Shown piece after piece: positions 35,597 through 46,456 of a DNA stretch of 64,000 bases (its first letter is position 1; every line of letters starts with the position of its first letter). Source of the stretch: Cupriavidus sp. BIS7 (GTDB lineage Bacteria > Pseudomonadota > Gammaproteobacteria > Burkholderiales > Burkholderiaceae); assembly GCF_000292345.1 (NCBI RefSeq), contig NZ_ALOU01000019.1, positions 248,001 to 312,000 of the forward strand, written 5' to 3'. The notes below the pieces were generated by a model, which saw only the letters and a program-made list of their open reading frames with translations, was not told where the DNA came from and ran no database searches. The translations under genes were made by a program, and so were the position numbers.

Positions 35597-36460
35597 ATGA
35601 ACCCCCGTCCTTGGCTGGACTCGCTACGTAGGCTTGCCGTGACCGCCGCCCTCGCCGCGCTCACCGCCGCCCCCGCGCATGCCGACATGGCGAAAATCCG
35701 CGAGACAGGCACGTTGAAGGTCGCGCTGTACAAGGACATGCTGCCGTTCTCCGGTAACGATGGCGGTCAGTTCACCGGGATCGATGTGGCGCTGGCAAAC
35801 GCGCTTTGCAAGCAGATGGGGCTGTCGCCTTCGCTGCTGCCGTTCGACGCCGACGATGACAGCATGTCGGACGATCTGCGCAACATGGTCTGGAAGGGCC
35901 ATTACCTCGGGTATGGGCCGGCGGATGTGATGCTGCATGTGCCGGTCGATCCGGTCTTTATGCGCCAGAACGGCGAGGTCCTGATCTTCGCGCCATACCT
36001 GCGGGAAAATTTTGTGCTGGCCTATGACCGCGAACGTGTTCATGAGGTCAGCCGCTTCGAGGATCTGACCGGGCAGCCGACCGGAGCGGAGCGCGGCTCC
36101 GCTGGCGCCAATGCGTTGCTCTCGAGCGCGCAGGGGGCGCTGAGCAGCAAGGTGAAGATCTACCCGGAAGCCGACGATGCACTGCACGCGCTGTTTGCCG
36201 GCGAGATCGCCGCTGCGATGGTGACGCGCGCGCAGTATGAAAGCGCGTTGAAGGCGCGGGGACACTCCGACGACCGCTTTGCGGTAGCCGAAATCCAGTC
36301 GCCAGTGCTGCCCGTGCGCGGCTGGGCTGTTGGCATGGCGGTCAAGGCGGATCAGCGTGCACTGGCGGAAGCGTTGGAAAGCGCACTCGAAGCACTGCGC
36401 GCCAGTGGCGAACTGCAGCAGATCTTTGCGCAGTACGGGGTGTCGCTTGTGGCGCCGTGA
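35597..36460 (+). CDS. Periplasmic substrate-binding protein of the quinoprotein dehydrogenase locus
   Basis: Family 3 solute-binding protein of 287 aa with a Sec signal (cleavage near APAHAD). Fold motifs include KIRETGTLKVALYKDMLPFS and GIDVALANALCKQMG. Such binding proteins commonly stand beside PQQ alcohol dehydrogenases with a PedF-type cytochrome and no ABC permease, as here. The role may be cofactor or metal delivery to the dehydrogenase, or sensing; this is inferred. AGGAGAA precedes the ATG at 35597. Likely cotranscribed with the cytochrome gene. Confidence 0.85.
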   Translation: MNPRPWLDSLRRLAVTAALAALTAAPAHADMAKIRETGTLKVALYKDMLPFSGNDGGQFTGIDVALANALCKQMGLSPSLLPFDADDDSMSDDLRNMVWKGHYLGYGPADVMLHVPVDPVFMRQNGEVLIFAPYLRENFVLAYDRERVHEVSRFEDLTGQPTGAERGSAGANALLSSAQGALSSKVKIYPEADDALHALFAGEIAAAMVTRAQYESALKARGHSDDRFAVAEIQSPVLPVRGWAVGMAVKADQRALAEALESALEALRASGELQQIFAQYGVSLVAP

Positions 36461-36606
36461 GACGCCCGCCTGAAGATAGGCGATGTCTGGCGCACATTTG
36501 AATGGCTGCGCGTGTGCGCTGGCCGGTGGGGAATGTCCGGTGGCGAACGCATTACTTGCTGCCCCAACACCTACAATGGTTCACGTGGGAGAAAGGAGCG
36601 TGATCC

Positions 36607-39375
36607 ATGCGCTTGCCCGGGACACCCGGCGCGCGACTGCCAGGCATCGCCATCACGGCCGGGGTCGTCATAGCCAGTCTGATCGTGATCGGGCGCGTCA
36701 CCGGCTTGCTGATCGACTGGCTGTGGTTTTCCTCTGTCGGCTACGGTGACGTTTTCTGGACGATCCTTGTCACCCGCGCAGTCCTGTTCGGTACCGTCTT
36801 CGCCGTCTCATCGTATGCGCTGTGGATGTCAGGATGGCTGGCGCACCGCCATGCAAGGCGTCTGGGCGCGCGCGGTGCGGAAGCGGGTTTGCCTCCAGGG
36901 GTGCCGGAAGTCCTGAGCGAACTGGTCGCCGAAGTCACGCAGCATCTGCGCTGGCGCACCGCCATCGCTGGCGCGGCCGTCGTGTTGGGCCTGCTCATCA
37001 CCACAACCGTCGATGCCACGGACTGGGACATCGCGCTGCGCTTCCTCAGGCAGGTACCGTATGGCAAGGCCGATCCAATATTCGGCAGGGACATCGGCTT
37101 CTACCTGTTCTCGCTGCCTGCCTATGTGGCGGTCAGAAACTGGCTGCAACTGCTGCTGGTTGGATGCGCGGGCATTGCCGCCGTGGTGTACGGGTTGCGC
37201 GGCGATATCGCGATCATGCTGCCGCCGCGCAGGTTGTCGCCAGCCGCCGCACGGCATGGCTCGATACTCCTGGGCCTGTTCTTCCTGCTGCAGGCCTGGT
37301 CTTACTGGCTCGATCGCTTTCTGCTGCTCTATGGCGACAACGGTGTCGTGGTGGGCGCCGGCTATACCGATATCCACGTGCAGTTGCCCGTGCTGTGGTT
37401 ACTTGTAGGACTTGCTACCGCTGCCGCAATCGCGACATGGGCCAATATGCGCTGGCTCGACTATCGCGTTCCCGCCGTTGCGGCGCTGACGATATTCGGC
37501 GGCGCAATCGTACTCACACTGATCTACCCGGCGCTGTTCCAGCGGTTCTACGTCAAGCCAAACGAACTGCAGTTCGAGACGCCGTATCTCAGGAACAATA
37601 TCGCGCTGACGCGGGAGGCCTATGGCCTGACGAAGATCGCGGTCAAGCCGTTTCCGGCCGAACAGAACCTGAATCTCGCCGCGATCGAGGCCAATCGGGC
37701 AACCATCGACAACATCCGGTTGTGGGACCAGCAGCCGTTGCGCGATACCTATGCGCAGCTGCAAGAGATCAGGACCTATTACCAGTTCGTTTCGACGGAC
37801 ATCGACCGATACTGGCTCAGTGCCGGCTACCAGCAGGTGATGCTGTCGGCGCGGGAACTGGAGCTGTCGCTGCTTCCGGCCAACGCGCAGACCTGGGTGA
37901 ACCTGCATGTGCTGTTCACCCACGGCAATGGTGTCGTCATGTCGCCGGTCACGGAGAAATCGCCGGAAGGGCTGCCGACCCTCTATCTGCAGAATATTCC
38001 GCCTGCCGCCACGGGCGGGCCGGCCATCCAGCAGCCGCGGCTGTATTTCGGCGAAGGCCGCAAGGACTATGTCATCGTCAATGGCAGTACGCCGGAGTTC
38101 GACTATCCCAAGGCCGCGGAGAACGTCTACACGACGTACAAAGGGCGAGACGGCATCGCCATAGGCAGCCTGGCGCTACAGGCGCTCTTCGCCTGGCAGT
38201 TCAACGACCCCAACATCCTCGTGAGCGAGTACGTTGCGCCGGAAAGCCGAATCCTGCTCCATCGCAATATTCAGGATCGGGTGCGCATGATCGCGCCGTT
38301 CCTTGCCCTGGACCACGATCCCTATATCGTCGTGAGCGACGGGCGCCTTTTCTGGATTCAGGATGCGTACACCACCAGCCGGTGGTTCCCATACTCGGCG
38401 CCGGGTTCGGGCGATGGCGACAACTATCTGCGCAATGCGGTGAAGGTGGTGATCGATGCCTACAATGGCACGGCCGATTTCTACGTCAGCGATCCTGCCG
38501 ACCCGATCGTGCAAACCTACCAGCGTATCTTTCCGGGCCTGTTCAAGCCGCTGGGCGCGATGCCCGAGACACTGCGGCAGCATATTCGCTACCCGGAGGA
38601 CCTGTTCCTGGTTCAGGCGCAGGTCTATCGCGCGTACCACATGGAGGCACCGGAAGTCTTTTACAACCGCGAGGACCTCTGGCAGTTCCCGAGCAAACTG
38701 GCCGATATTGACTCAGCCAAGGCTCCCGCCACGCCGATGATGCCGTACTACATGATCGCGCGCCTTCCCGCCGAGCCACGTGCCGAGTTCGTCCTGATGC
38801 TGCCGATGGTGCCCAGCCGGCGAGAGAACATGATTGCCTGGCTGGCCGCGCGTTGCGATGGCCCGGAGTACGGCAAACTTGTCGTCTTCACGTTCCCCAA
38901 GGACAAGCTGGTCTACGGCCCGTTCCAGATCGAAGCACGCATCCAGCAGAACACGGAAATCTCGCAGCAGATTTCGCTGTGGAACCAGATGGGGTCGCGC
39001 GTCATCCGCGGCCACCTCCAGGTCGTGCCGATCGAAGGCTCGATGCTTTACATTTCGCCGCTCTATCTGCGTGCGGAATCCGGGCAATTGCCCGAGTTGA
39101 AGCGGGTAATCGCCGCCTATGGAGACCGTGTGGTCATGAAGGAAACCCTGGGCGAGGCCCTGGCGGCGCTCTTCCAGGAGACCGCTCCAGCCGGGCTGCC
39201 GTCCGGCGGTGGCGCGGAAGCCGTGGATAAGCGCGCCCGCGATGCACTGGCCCACTACAACCGCGCTATCGACCGATTAAAGGCCGGGGACTGGAGCGGC
39301 TTTGGCGCCGAACTCGATGCCCTGCGGCCGCTGCTGGAAGCGCTCGGCAAGGAAGGCGCCGATGGACGGAAATAA
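36607..39375 (+). CDS. UPF0182 family large membrane protein
   Basis: Protein of 922 aa with about seven TM segments in the first 330 residues and a long periplasmic or extracytoplasmic remainder. The run beginning FYVKPNELQFETPYLRNNI after the last TM, and the later FVLMLPMVPSRRENMIAWLA, mark UPF0182/COG1615. The family has no established function and is best known from actinobacteria and cyanobacteria. AAGGAG precedes the ATG. It starts 146 bp after the binding-protein gene; whether it belongs to the alcohol-oxidation block is not clear. Confidence 0.88.
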   Translation: MRLPGTPGARLPGIAITAGVVIASLIVIGRVTGLLIDWLWFSSVGYGDVFWTILVTRAVLFGTVFAVSSYALWMSGWLAHRHARRLGARGAEAGLPPGVPEVLSELVAEVTQHLRWRTAIAGAAVVLGLLITTTVDATDWDIALRFLRQVPYGKADPIFGRDIGFYLFSLPAYVAVRNWLQLLLVGCAGIAAVVYGLRGDIAIMLPPRRLSPAAARHGSILLGLFFLLQAWSYWLDRFLLLYGDNGVVVGAGYTDIHVQLPVLWLLVGLATAAAIATWANMRWLDYRVPAVAALTIFGGAIVLTLIYPALFQRFYVKPNELQFETPYLRNNIALTREAYGLTKIAVKPFPAEQNLNLAAIEANRATIDNIRLWDQQPLRDTYAQLQEIRTYYQFVSTDIDRYWLSAGYQQVMLSARELELSLLPANAQTWVNLHVLFTHGNGVVMSPVTEKSPEGLPTLYLQNIPPAATGGPAIQQPRLYFGEGRKDYVIVNGSTPEFDYPKAAENVYTTYKGRDGIAIGSLALQALFAWQFNDPNILVSEYVAPESRILLHRNIQDRVRMIAPFLALDHDPYIVVSDGRLFWIQDAYTTSRWFPYSAPGSGDGDNYLRNAVKVVIDAYNGTADFYVSDPADPIVQTYQRIFPGLFKPLGAMPETLRQHIRYPEDLFLVQAQVYRAYHMEAPEVFYNREDLWQFPSKLADIDSAKAPATPMMPYYMIARLPAEPRAEFVLMLPMVPSRRENMIAWLAARCDGPEYGKLVVFTFPKDKLVYGPFQIEARIQQNTEISQQISLWNQMGSRVIRGHLQVVPIEGSMLYISPLYLRAESGQLPELKRVIAAYGDRVVMKETLGEALAALFQETAPAGLPSGGGAEAVDKRARDALAHYNRAIDRLKAGDWSGFGAELDALRPLLEALGKEGADGRK

Positions 39376-39414
39376 GCGGCGCCAGGTATGCGTGTGAACC
39401 GGCTTGCCGGCTGC

Positions 39415-40272
39415 TCAGCTATCGAGCGATTCGAGCGTAAAGCTCGCGCCGCCATCCTGCCCGAGAAGCTCCACCAGCTTCGGCATGGCGTCCTGCAGTG
39501 CCGCCTTCAGCGTCCAGGGCGGGTTGACGATGAACATGCCGCTGCCATGCAGCCCCAGGCCGCCCTCAACTGGGTGCTTGACCGTCAGAGTCACGTGCAG
39601 CCAGCTCTTGAGCGGCAGGCGCTTCAGCTGGGCCGGCAATTGCGTGGACTCCCGGCGCTGCACTTCCGGGTACCAGATCGCGTAGACGCCGGTTGCAAAG
39701 CGTTCCAGGCCGGCCTTCAGTGTGTCCAGCGTGTGCGCGTAGTCCTGCTTGTCCTCGTAGGATGGGTCGATCAGCACCAGCGCGCGGCGTGGCGGGGGAG
39801 GCAGGATCGCCTTGATGCCGTTGAAGCCGTCGCCGTCATACAGCATGACCTTGCGGCCGGCGCCGCGGAAGTTGTCGCGCAGGACCTGGATCTCGGTGCT
39901 GTGCAGTTCGAACAGGCGCATGCGGTCCGCATCGCGCAACATCTGCCATGCCAGCCAGGGCGATCCCGGATAGTGCTTGAGGCTGCCGTCCTCGTTTAGC
40001 GTGCGCACCTGGTCCAGGTACGCCTCGAGCAATTCGGGCAGCGGCTGGCCACCGGCGGATGCGCGCCAGAGCGGGCCGATGCCGGTCTCGAACTCGGACT
40101 TCTTCTGGGCGTAGGCGTGATCGAGCGCGTAAAGGCCTGCGCCCGCGTGCGTGTCGATGTACCAGAATGCCTTGTCCTTCTGCGTCAGGTAGTCCAGCAA
40201 CTGGACGACAACGGCGTGCTTGAGGACATCGGCGTGATTGCCGGCATGGAAGGCGTGACGATAACTGAGCAT
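39415..40272 (-). CDS. rlmJ: 23S rRNA (adenine2030-N6)-methyltransferase RlmJ
   Basis: SAM-dependent rRNA methyltransferase of 285 aa. The start MLSYRHAFHAGNHADVLKH is diagnostic, followed by the SAM motif YIDTHAGAGLY and the catalytic motif DPSYE (LVLIDPSYEDK). It is divergent from mnmC, another RNA-modification gene, across about 110 bp. Confidence 0.95.
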   Translation of the reverse strand: MLSYRHAFHAGNHADVLKHAVVVQLLDYLTQKDKAFWYIDTHAGAGLYALDHAYAQKKSEFETGIGPLWRASAGGQPLPELLEAYLDQVRTLNEDGSLKHYPGSPWLAWQMLRDADRMRLFELHSTEIQVLRDNFRGAGRKVMLYDGDGFNGIKAILPPPPRRALVLIDPSYEDKQDYAHTLDTLKAGLERFATGVYAIWYPEVQRRESTQLPAQLKRLPLKSWLHVTLTVKHPVEGGLGLHGSGMFIVNPPWTLKAALQDAMPKLVELLGQDGGASFTLESLDS

Positions 40273-40384
40273 GGCGGAGGTATGACGGCGCGCAAACTTC
40301 GGGCAGATATGGCTTAGCGGGGAGTGCGCAGGAAGGGCGCTATGCTACCATCCGCCGCCATTTCCGGCCGTACAAATCCTTGCC

Positions 40385-42397
40385 ATGCCTCGTGCTCTTG
40401 AGCCCGCCGAGCCCATCCTGTCCGAAGACGGAACCCCATATTCGCCGCGCTATGACGATGTCTACCACAGCACGCGCGGCGGGTTGGCGCATGCGCAGCA
40501 CGTGTTCCTCGGCGGGAATGGCTTGCCCGGCAACTGGGCGGGCCGCGAGCAGTTTGTCATCGTGGAAACCGGCTTTGGCCAGGGGCTCAACTTCCTGGCC
40601 ACGTGGCAGGCATGGCGCGACGATCCGCAGCGCTGTCGGCGCCTGCACTTTGTTTCCATAGAAAAGCACCCGTTTACGCGCAATGGCCTGGCGCAACTGC
40701 ATGCCGGTCTCGGCGGCCTGCTGCCGCTTGCGGACCAATTGCAGCAGCAATGGCCCGACGCGCTGCCCGGGCTGCACCGTCTTTCCTTCGAGGACGGAGC
40801 CGTCACGCTGACGCTGGCGCTGGGCGATGCCGAGTCGATGCTGCCGAAGCTTGCGCTTGGAGCGGATGCCTTCTACCTCGACGGCTTCTCGCCATCACGC
40901 AATGCGGACATGTGGTCCGATGGCGTGTTCTGGGGTGTGGCGCGGCTGGCCCGCATCGGCGCGACACTGGCAACCTATACAGCGGCCGGCTTTGTACGGC
41001 GTGGACTCAGGGCTGCGGGATTCGACGTAAACAAGGCGCCGGGATTCGGCGGCAAGCTGCACATGACCGTGGCGCGTTTCGCGCCGCCCTGGAAGAACCG
41101 TCGCCACGCGCCGCCAGCGGCGGGCCAGTGGGCCGATCGGCATGCAATTGTGATCGGCGCAGGGCTCGCGGGATGCGCCGTGACCGAGCGCCTGGCCGCG
41201 CGTGGCTGGCGTATCACGCTCTTTGATGCACATGACGCGCCGGCGAAGCAGACGTCCAGCCATCGGGCAGCCGCGATGCATGCGCATGTTTCGTCCGACG
41301 ATACCCTGCTATCCCGGCTGTCGCGCGCGGGAAACCTCCATGCGCTGCGCGCGTGGGCGGCGCTGGAGCATGCTGGGTATCCCGTCGACTGGCACGGCTG
41401 TGGTGTGCTGCAGATTGGCGAGGACGATGCCGAGAACGCGGCGCAGCATGCTGCGCTGGAGGCGCTTGGGTTCCCGGAGTCGTTTGTGCGCTGGATGTCG
41501 CCGGAAGAGGCTGCCGAGCGTCATGGCGCGACGGTCCCGCGTGGCGGACTATGGTTTCCGCAGGGCGGCTGGGTGGCCCCGCCTGATATTTGTCGCGCGC
41601 AACTGGCGAAGGCTGGCGGCGCGCTGAATGCCCGGTTTAATTGCCGTGTGGCGGCACTGCGCCAGATCGACGATGGCTGGCAGGCGCTGTCCGGGGACGG
41701 CACAGTACTGGCCAGTGCGCCAGTTCTCGTGCTGGCCAATGCATACGAGGCAGAGCGGCTGGTGTCGGGGCAATTCCTGGCGTTGCGCAGGGTACGCGGG
41801 CAATTGACCGATCTGTCCCCAGAGCAACTCGACGCGCTTGGCGGCTGGCCCGATTGCGTGGTTACTGGCAGCGGCTATCTGCTGCCGCGTGCGGAAGCGG
41901 GCGGGGCGCGCATGGGGTCGAGTTATGAGCCAGACGACGGTCCGCTTGTCGAGCGCCCGGAGGTGCATGCCGCCAATCTCTCCCGGCTGGCGTCGATGCT
42001 GCAGGATCGAGCCGCGCGCATCGCCCGGATCGACCCGTCGGCCCTGCACGGGTACGTCGGCGTGAGGACCGTGACGCACAATCGCCTGCCGCTGGTTGGC
42101 CGGATGGCCGACGAAGCGCAGGCCCTGGCCCATACCGGCGCCTTGCGCGGCGCGCATCTGCGCGATCTGCCGCGCTTGCCGGGCTTGTATGCGGCACTTG
42201 CATATGCGTCGCGCGGCCTCACATGGGCAGCCTTGTGCGCAGAACTGATCGCCTGCCAGGTAGAGGGAGAGCCGCTACCGCTGGAGACCGATCTGGCGGA
42301 CGCAATCGACCCCGCCAGACTGCTGCTGCGCGCGCTCCGGCACGGCCGCGCACTTGATCCCCAAATCGCGGATCCCGGACTGGATACCGCTGACTAG
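40385..42397 (+). CDS. mnmC: Bifunctional tRNA mnm5s2U biosynthesis protein MnmC
   Basis: Two-domain tRNA wobble-uridine enzyme of 670 aa. The N-terminal part (about 1-240) is the SAM methyltransferase, with [15 protein letters not shown] and [15 protein letters not shown]. The C-terminal part is the FAD oxidoreductase starting at [17 protein letters not shown]. It converts cmnm5s2U to mnm5s2U. Length and domain order are normal. No strong ribosome site is seen before the ATG. Confidence 0.95.
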   Translation: MPRALEPAEPILSEDGTPYSPRYDDVYHSTRGGLAHAQHVFLGGNGLPGNWAGREQFVIVETGFGQGLNFLATWQAWRDDPQRCRRLHFVSIEKHPFTRNGLAQLHAGLGGLLPLADQLQQQWPDALPGLHRLSFEDGAVTLTLALGDAESMLPKLALGADAFYLDGFSPSRNADMWSDGVFWGVARLARIGATLATYTAAGFVRRGLRAAGFDVNKAPGFGGKLHMTVARFAPPWKNRRHAPPAAGQWADRHAIVIGAGLAGCAVTERLAARGWRITLFDAHDAPAKQTSSHRAAAMHAHVSSDDTLLSRLSRAGNLHALRAWAALEHAGYPVDWHGCGVLQIGEDDAENAAQHAALEALGFPESFVRWMSPEEAAERHGATVPRGGLWFPQGGWVAPPDICRAQLAKAGGALNARFNCRVAALRQIDDGWQALSGDGTVLASAPVLVLANAYEAERLVSGQFLALRRVRGQLTDLSPEQLDALGGWPDCVVTGSGYLLPRAEAGGARMGSSYEPDDGPLVERPEVHAANLSRLASMLQDRAARIARIDPSALHGYVGVRTVTHNRLPLVGRMADEAQALAHTGALRGAHLRDLPRLPGLYAALAYASRGLTWAALCAELIACQVEGEPLPLETDLADAIDPARLLLRALRHGRALDPQIADPGLDTAD

Positions 42398-42546
42398 GGT
42401 AAAAACTGCCGGAAGCGAATGAAAACCGTGCGATAATCCGCGTTTTCCGTTTGCACGGAGACCCCCGCTCGCGATCACTTGTCGCGGGCAGGACGGTGTG
42501 CAGGCGGTTGCGCTGACTACAACATTTCTGGATTGGATTAACGACC

Positions 42547-43896
42547 ATGTCGAACGTCATTGAAAACCTCGGCAAGCTGGACCGCAAGGTGACCCTGGCT
42601 ATTCCCAAGGCCGAAGTGCAGAAGGAAACCCAGGAACGCCTGGTACGTCTGTCGAAGACCGTGAAGATGTCCGGCTTCCGCCCGGGCAAGGTGCCGATGA
42701 AGATGGTCGAGAAGCAATACGGCCAGCAGGTGGAGTTCGAAGTCCGCTTCGACAAGGCCGCCCGCAAGTTCTTCGACATCACCCAGGCCCAGGACGTGAA
42801 GGTGGCCGGTCAGCCGAAGTTCGACATCAAGACCGACGGCGTGTCCGAAGACGAACTGGCCTTCGAAGCCACGTTCGAGGTGTATCCGGAAGTCAAGATC
42901 GGCGACCTGGCGTCGGCCGAAGTGACCCGCACCAAGACCGACATCAGCGACGCGGAAATCGACAAGACCGTCGACATCCTGCGCAAGCAGCGCGTGCACT
43001 TCCACGCCCGCGGCGAGGCCGGCACCCACGGTGACGGCGGTGCCGACGTGGCCGCCCAGAATGGCGACCGCGTGACGCTGGACTTCGTCGGCAAGATCGA
43101 CGGCGTCGAATTCGCCGGCGGCAAGGCCGAGGACTTCGTGTTCGTGCTGGGCGAAGGCCGCATGCTGCCCGAGTTCGAGCAGGCTGCGCTGGGCCTGAAG
43201 GTCGGCGAGAGCAAGGCGTTCCCGCTGACGTTCCCCGAGGACTACCACGGCAAGGAAGTGGCCGGCAAGACCGCCGAATTCACCGTGACGCTGAAGAAGG
43301 TCGAGTGGGCGCACATGCCGGAAGTGGACGATGCGTTTGCCAAGTCGCTCGGCATCGCCGACGGCAGCGTGGAGAAGATGCGCGCCGACATCCGTGAAAA
43401 CCTTGAGCGCGAAGTCAAGCGCCGCACGCACTCCATGCTGAAGGACCAGGTCATGGAAGCGCTGCTGAAGGTGAGCGAACTGGACGTGCCGAAGGCGCTG
43501 ATCGAGCAGGATCAGCAGCGCCTGGTGGAAATGGCCCGCCGTGACCTCGAGCAACGTGGCATGCCCAACGCCAAGGACATGCCGATCCCGGCCGAGATGT
43601 TCACGCAACAGGCCGAGCGCCGCGTGAAGCTGGGTCTGATCCTGGCCGAGATCGTCAAGGCCAACGGCCTGGAAGCCAAGCCGGACCAGATCAAGGCCGA
43701 AATCGAGGACTTCGCCAAGAGCTACGAAGACCCGAAGGAAGTCATGCGCTGGTACTACGGCGACCAGCAGCGCCTGGCAGAAATGGAAGCCTACGTGCTC
43801 GAAAACAACGTGGTAAATTTCGTGTGCGACAAGGCCAAGGTTTCGGACAAGTCGGTGTCGTTCGAAGAACTCACCGCCGCGCCCGCACAAGCCTGA
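42547..43896 (+). CDS. tig: Trigger factor
   Basis: Ribosome-associated chaperone and prolyl isomerase of 449 aa. The N-terminal ribosome-binding signature is [21 protein letters not shown]. The central FKBP domain includes [20 protein letters not shown] and the rest is the helical chaperone C-domain. It heads the tig-clpP-clpX-lon order common in proteobacteria. Upstream, GATAAT near 42432 may be a -10. Confidence 0.97.
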   Translation: MSNVIENLGKLDRKVTLAIPKAEVQKETQERLVRLSKTVKMSGFRPGKVPMKMVEKQYGQQVEFEVRFDKAARKFFDITQAQDVKVAGQPKFDIKTDGVSEDELAFEATFEVYPEVKIGDLASAEVTRTKTDISDAEIDKTVDILRKQRVHFHARGEAGTHGDGGADVAAQNGDRVTLDFVGKIDGVEFAGGKAEDFVFVLGEGRMLPEFEQAALGLKVGESKAFPLTFPEDYHGKEVAGKTAEFTVTLKKVEWAHMPEVDDAFAKSLGIADGSVEKMRADIRENLEREVKRRTHSMLKDQVMEALLKVSELDVPKALIEQDQQRLVEMARRDLEQRGMPNAKDMPIPAEMFTQQAERRVKLGLILAEIVKANGLEAKPDQIKAEIEDFAKSYEDPKEVMRWYYGDQQRLAEMEAYVLENNVVNFVCDKAKVSDKSVSFEELTAAPAQA

Positions 43897-43911
43897 GGTC
43901 GGGGCATGGCC

Positions 43912-43975
43912 GGAAGCCGCAAGATCCTTGCGGCGCCGGCTTCCGCCAATCGGCCTCGCGCGCTGGCCGATTGGC
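43912..43975 (+). other. Two strong hairpins between tig and clpP
   Basis: First: GGAAGCCG (43912-43919) with CGGCTTCC (43937-43944), enclosing CAAG-ATC-CTTG. Second: a perfect 11-bp dyad GCCAATCGGCC (43945-43955) and GGCCGATTGGC (43965-43975). Neither has a T-run. The second ends 28 nt before the clpP ATG. Confidence 0.7.
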
Positions 43976-44003
43976 GCCATTCCTGAATTTCTGGAGAACC
44001 TGC

Positions 44004-44654
44004 ATGACCCGCAATGATTTGCTTGATCGTCTCGCCACCACGCAGGCTTCTGCCCTGGAGACCCAGGGTCTGGGACTGGTGCCGATGGTCGTCGAGCAGT
44101 CCGGCCGGGGCGAGCGCGCGTACGACATCTACTCGCGCCTGCTCAAGGAACGTGTCGTCTTCATGGTCGGCGAAGTGAACGACCAGACTGCCAACCTGGT
44201 AGTGGCCCAGCTTCTGTTCCTCGAAAGCGAGAATCCCGACAAGGACGTGTCGCTGTATATCAACTCGCCTGGCGGATCGGTATCTGCCGGCCTGGCGATC
44301 TACGACACGATGCAGTTCATCAAGCCCGATGTGCAGACGCTGTGCATGGGTATGGCGGCCAGCATGGGCGCCTTCCTGCTTGCGGCCGGTGCCAAGGGCA
44401 AGCGCAGCGCACTGCCGAATTCGCGCATCATGATTCACCAGCCGCTGGGCGGTGCGCGTGGCCAGGCTTCGGACATCGAAATCCAGGCACGCGAGATCCT
44501 GTATCTGCGCGAACGCCTGAACAGCATCCTGTCTGAAGTCACGGGTCAGCCCGTGGAAAAGATCGCGCGAGATACTGACCGCGACAACTTCATGAGCGGC
44601 GACCAGGCGGTGGATTACGGCCTGATCGACAAGGTGATTAGCCGCCGCGGTTGA
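44004..44654 (+). CDS. clpP: ATP-dependent Clp protease proteolytic subunit ClpP
   Basis: Serine peptidase of 216 aa forming the tetradecameric chamber used with ClpX. Catalytic Ser120 is in [11 protein letters not shown] and His145 in [14 protein letters not shown] lies 8 nt before the ATG. It ends before a terminator, so clpX is at least partly independent. Confidence 0.98.
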   Translation: MTRNDLLDRLATTQASALETQGLGLVPMVVEQSGRGERAYDIYSRLLKERVVFMVGEVNDQTANLVVAQLLFLESENPDKDVSLYINSPGGSVSAGLAIYDTMQFIKPDVQTLCMGMAASMGAFLLAAGAKGKRSALPNSRIMIHQPLGGARGQASDIEIQAREILYLRERLNSILSEVTGQPVEKIARDTDRDNFMSGDQAVDYGLIDKVISRRG

Positions 44655-44784
44655 GGCCGAGCAGCCGGTGTGTCGGCATGCCAGCCCGGTCGCAATCCAG
44701 ATGGATTCGGCCACCGGCTGGTGCCCGGCAATGCCGGGTAAATGCTGCAGGGCTGTTAGCCGTAAATGGCGAAGGCTACACCGG

Positions 44785-44808
44785 AACGAGGCCGTGCGCC
44801 TCGTTTTT
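44785..44808 (+). terminator. Intrinsic terminator after clpP
   Basis: Stem AACGAGGC/GCCTCGTT with a 5-nt loop and a T-run through 44808. A separate small dyad CCCGGC-AAT-GCCGGG lies upstream at 44724-44738. Confidence 0.8.
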
Positions 44809-44934
44809 GCGTTTTGCCCCACACAAAGGGGATGCCGCCGACTGTGCCAATTGATTTGGCGTATGATGCGTTTAATGCGTTTCCCGCTAGGCCTCCCGCC
44901 CTGCGGGAACACACTGCTAATGTGACTGATTCCT

Positions 44935-46212
44935 ATGGCGGATAAAAAAGGTTCATCTGGCGAGAAGCTTCTTTATTGCTCGTTCTGCGGCAAGAGCCAG
45001 CACGAGGTGAAGAAGCTCATCGCCGGCCCGTCGGTGTTCATTTGCGACGAATGCATCGACCTCTGCAATGAGATCATCCGTGACGAGGCCGCCGCGACCG
45101 ACAAGGACGCCACGGCCGCCGCGCGCTCGGACCTGCCCACGCCACACGAGATCCGCGAAAGCCTTGATCAATACGTGATCGGGCAGGAACAGGCAAAGAA
45201 GATTCTTGCCGTCGCCGTCTACAACCACTACAAGCGCCTCAAGCACCTCGGCAAGAAGGACGATGTCGAGCTGTCCAAGAGCAACATCCTGCTGATCGGG
45301 CCGACCGGCTCGGGCAAGACGCTGCTCGCCCAGACGCTGGCGCGCCTGCTCAACGTGCCGTTCGTGATCGCGGACGCGACCACGCTGACCGAAGCGGGGT
45401 ACGTGGGTGAAGATGTCGAGAACATCATCCAGAAGCTGCTGCAGAATTGCAACTACGAGGTAGAGAAGGCCCAGCGTGGCATCGTCTACATCGACGAGAT
45501 CGACAAGATCTCGCGCAAGTCCGATAACCCGTCGATCACGCGTGACGTGTCGGGTGAGGGCGTGCAGCAGGCACTGCTCAAGCTGATCGAAGGCACGATG
45601 GCCTCTGTGCCGCCGCAAGGTGGCCGCAAGCATCCGAACCAGGACTTCCTGCAGGTGGATACCACCAACATCCTGTTCATCTGCGGCGGCGCGTTTGATG
45701 GCCTTGAGAAGGTCATCATGCAGCGTTCGGACAAGACCGGTATCGGTTTTGCCGCGCAGGTGCAGAGCAAGGAAGAGCGCGAGGTCAGCGAAGTGCTGCC
45801 GCAGACCGAGCCTGAGGATCTGATCAAGTTCGGCCTGATTCCCGAGCTGATCGGTCGTCTGCCGGTGGTGGCTACGCTCGCCAAGCTTGATGAGGAAGCC
45901 CTGGTGCAGATCCTGATCGAGCCGAAGAACGCGCTGGTCAAGCAGTACCAGAAGCTGCTGGCCATGGAAGGCGTGGAACTGGAGATCCGTCCGGCCGCGC
46001 TGTCCGCGATTGCGCGCAAGGCCATCCGCCGCAAGACGGGTGCCCGCGGCCTGCGTTCGATTCTCGAACAATCTCTGATGGACGTCATGTACGACCTGCC
46101 AAACTACAAAGGCGTGCAGAAGGTGGTGATCGACGAGAACACCATTACTGGCGACGCCCCACCGCTGCTGATGTACGAGGAGCAGCAACCAAAGGTGGCC
46201 GGCTCTAACTGA
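44935..46212 (+). CDS. clpX: ClpX unfoldase subunit
   Basis: AAA+ unfoldase of 425 aa. The zinc-binding domain has CSFCGKSQ and CDECIDLC, and Walker A is GPTGSGKT. The region [14 protein letters not shown] follows the family. It feeds substrates to ClpP. It has about 125 bp of its own upstream sequence after the clpP terminator. Confidence 0.98.
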   Translation: MADKKGSSGEKLLYCSFCGKSQHEVKKLIAGPSVFICDECIDLCNEIIRDEAAATDKDATAAARSDLPTPHEIRESLDQYVIGQEQAKKILAVAVYNHYKRLKHLGKKDDVELSKSNILLIGPTGSGKTLLAQTLARLLNVPFVIADATTLTEAGYVGEDVENIIQKLLQNCNYEVEKAQRGIVYIDEIDKISRKSDNPSITRDVSGEGVQQALLKLIEGTMASVPPQGGRKHPNQDFLQVDTTNILFICGGAFDGLEKVIMQRSDKTGIGFAAQVQSKEEREVSEVLPQTEPEDLIKFGLIPELIGRLPVVATLAKLDEEALVQILIEPKNALVKQYQKLLAMEGVELEIRPAALSAIARKAIRRKTGARGLRSILEQSLMDVMYDLPNYKGVQKVVIDENTITGDAPPLLMYEEQQPKVAGSN

Positions 46213-46264
46213 CGACCGCGCCGGACTCACGTGGTGGTTACCATACCGGCGGAAATTTCAAGCG

Positions 46265-46294
46265 GCCGTTCGCAGGGAAGCGAACGGCTTTTTT
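46265..46294 (+). terminator. Intrinsic terminator after clpX
   Basis: Stem GCCGTTCGC/GCGAACGGC, 6-nt loop, then TTTTTT. Confidence 0.85.
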
Positions 46295-46402
46295 CATCAA
46301 TTCAACAAACGAACGGGAGCAAACGCGGGTATGCTGTTTCACAGTGGGTCGCAAGTGCAGTTTGCAGCACGTTTATCTGCGTACGGAATTGATGATGGGT
46401 AT

Positions 46403-46430
46403 CTTGCAATCGATTCCCGTGACCCTATTT
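46403..46430 (+). promoter_or_regulatory. Sigma-32 heat-shock promoter of lon
   Basis: CTTGCAA (46403-46409), a 13-bp spacer and CCCTATTT (46423-46430) match the RpoH pattern CTTGAAA / CCCCATNT with two differences. The lon ATG is 27 bp further on. Confidence 0.7.
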
Positions 46431-46456
46431 ACGCCTTAAATGACTGACTGGGGAAA

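Noticed and set aside
42538-43980. 480-codon minus-strand frame over tig
   Set aside because: Mirror of the trigger factor gene; low-complexity His/Leu/Val composition.
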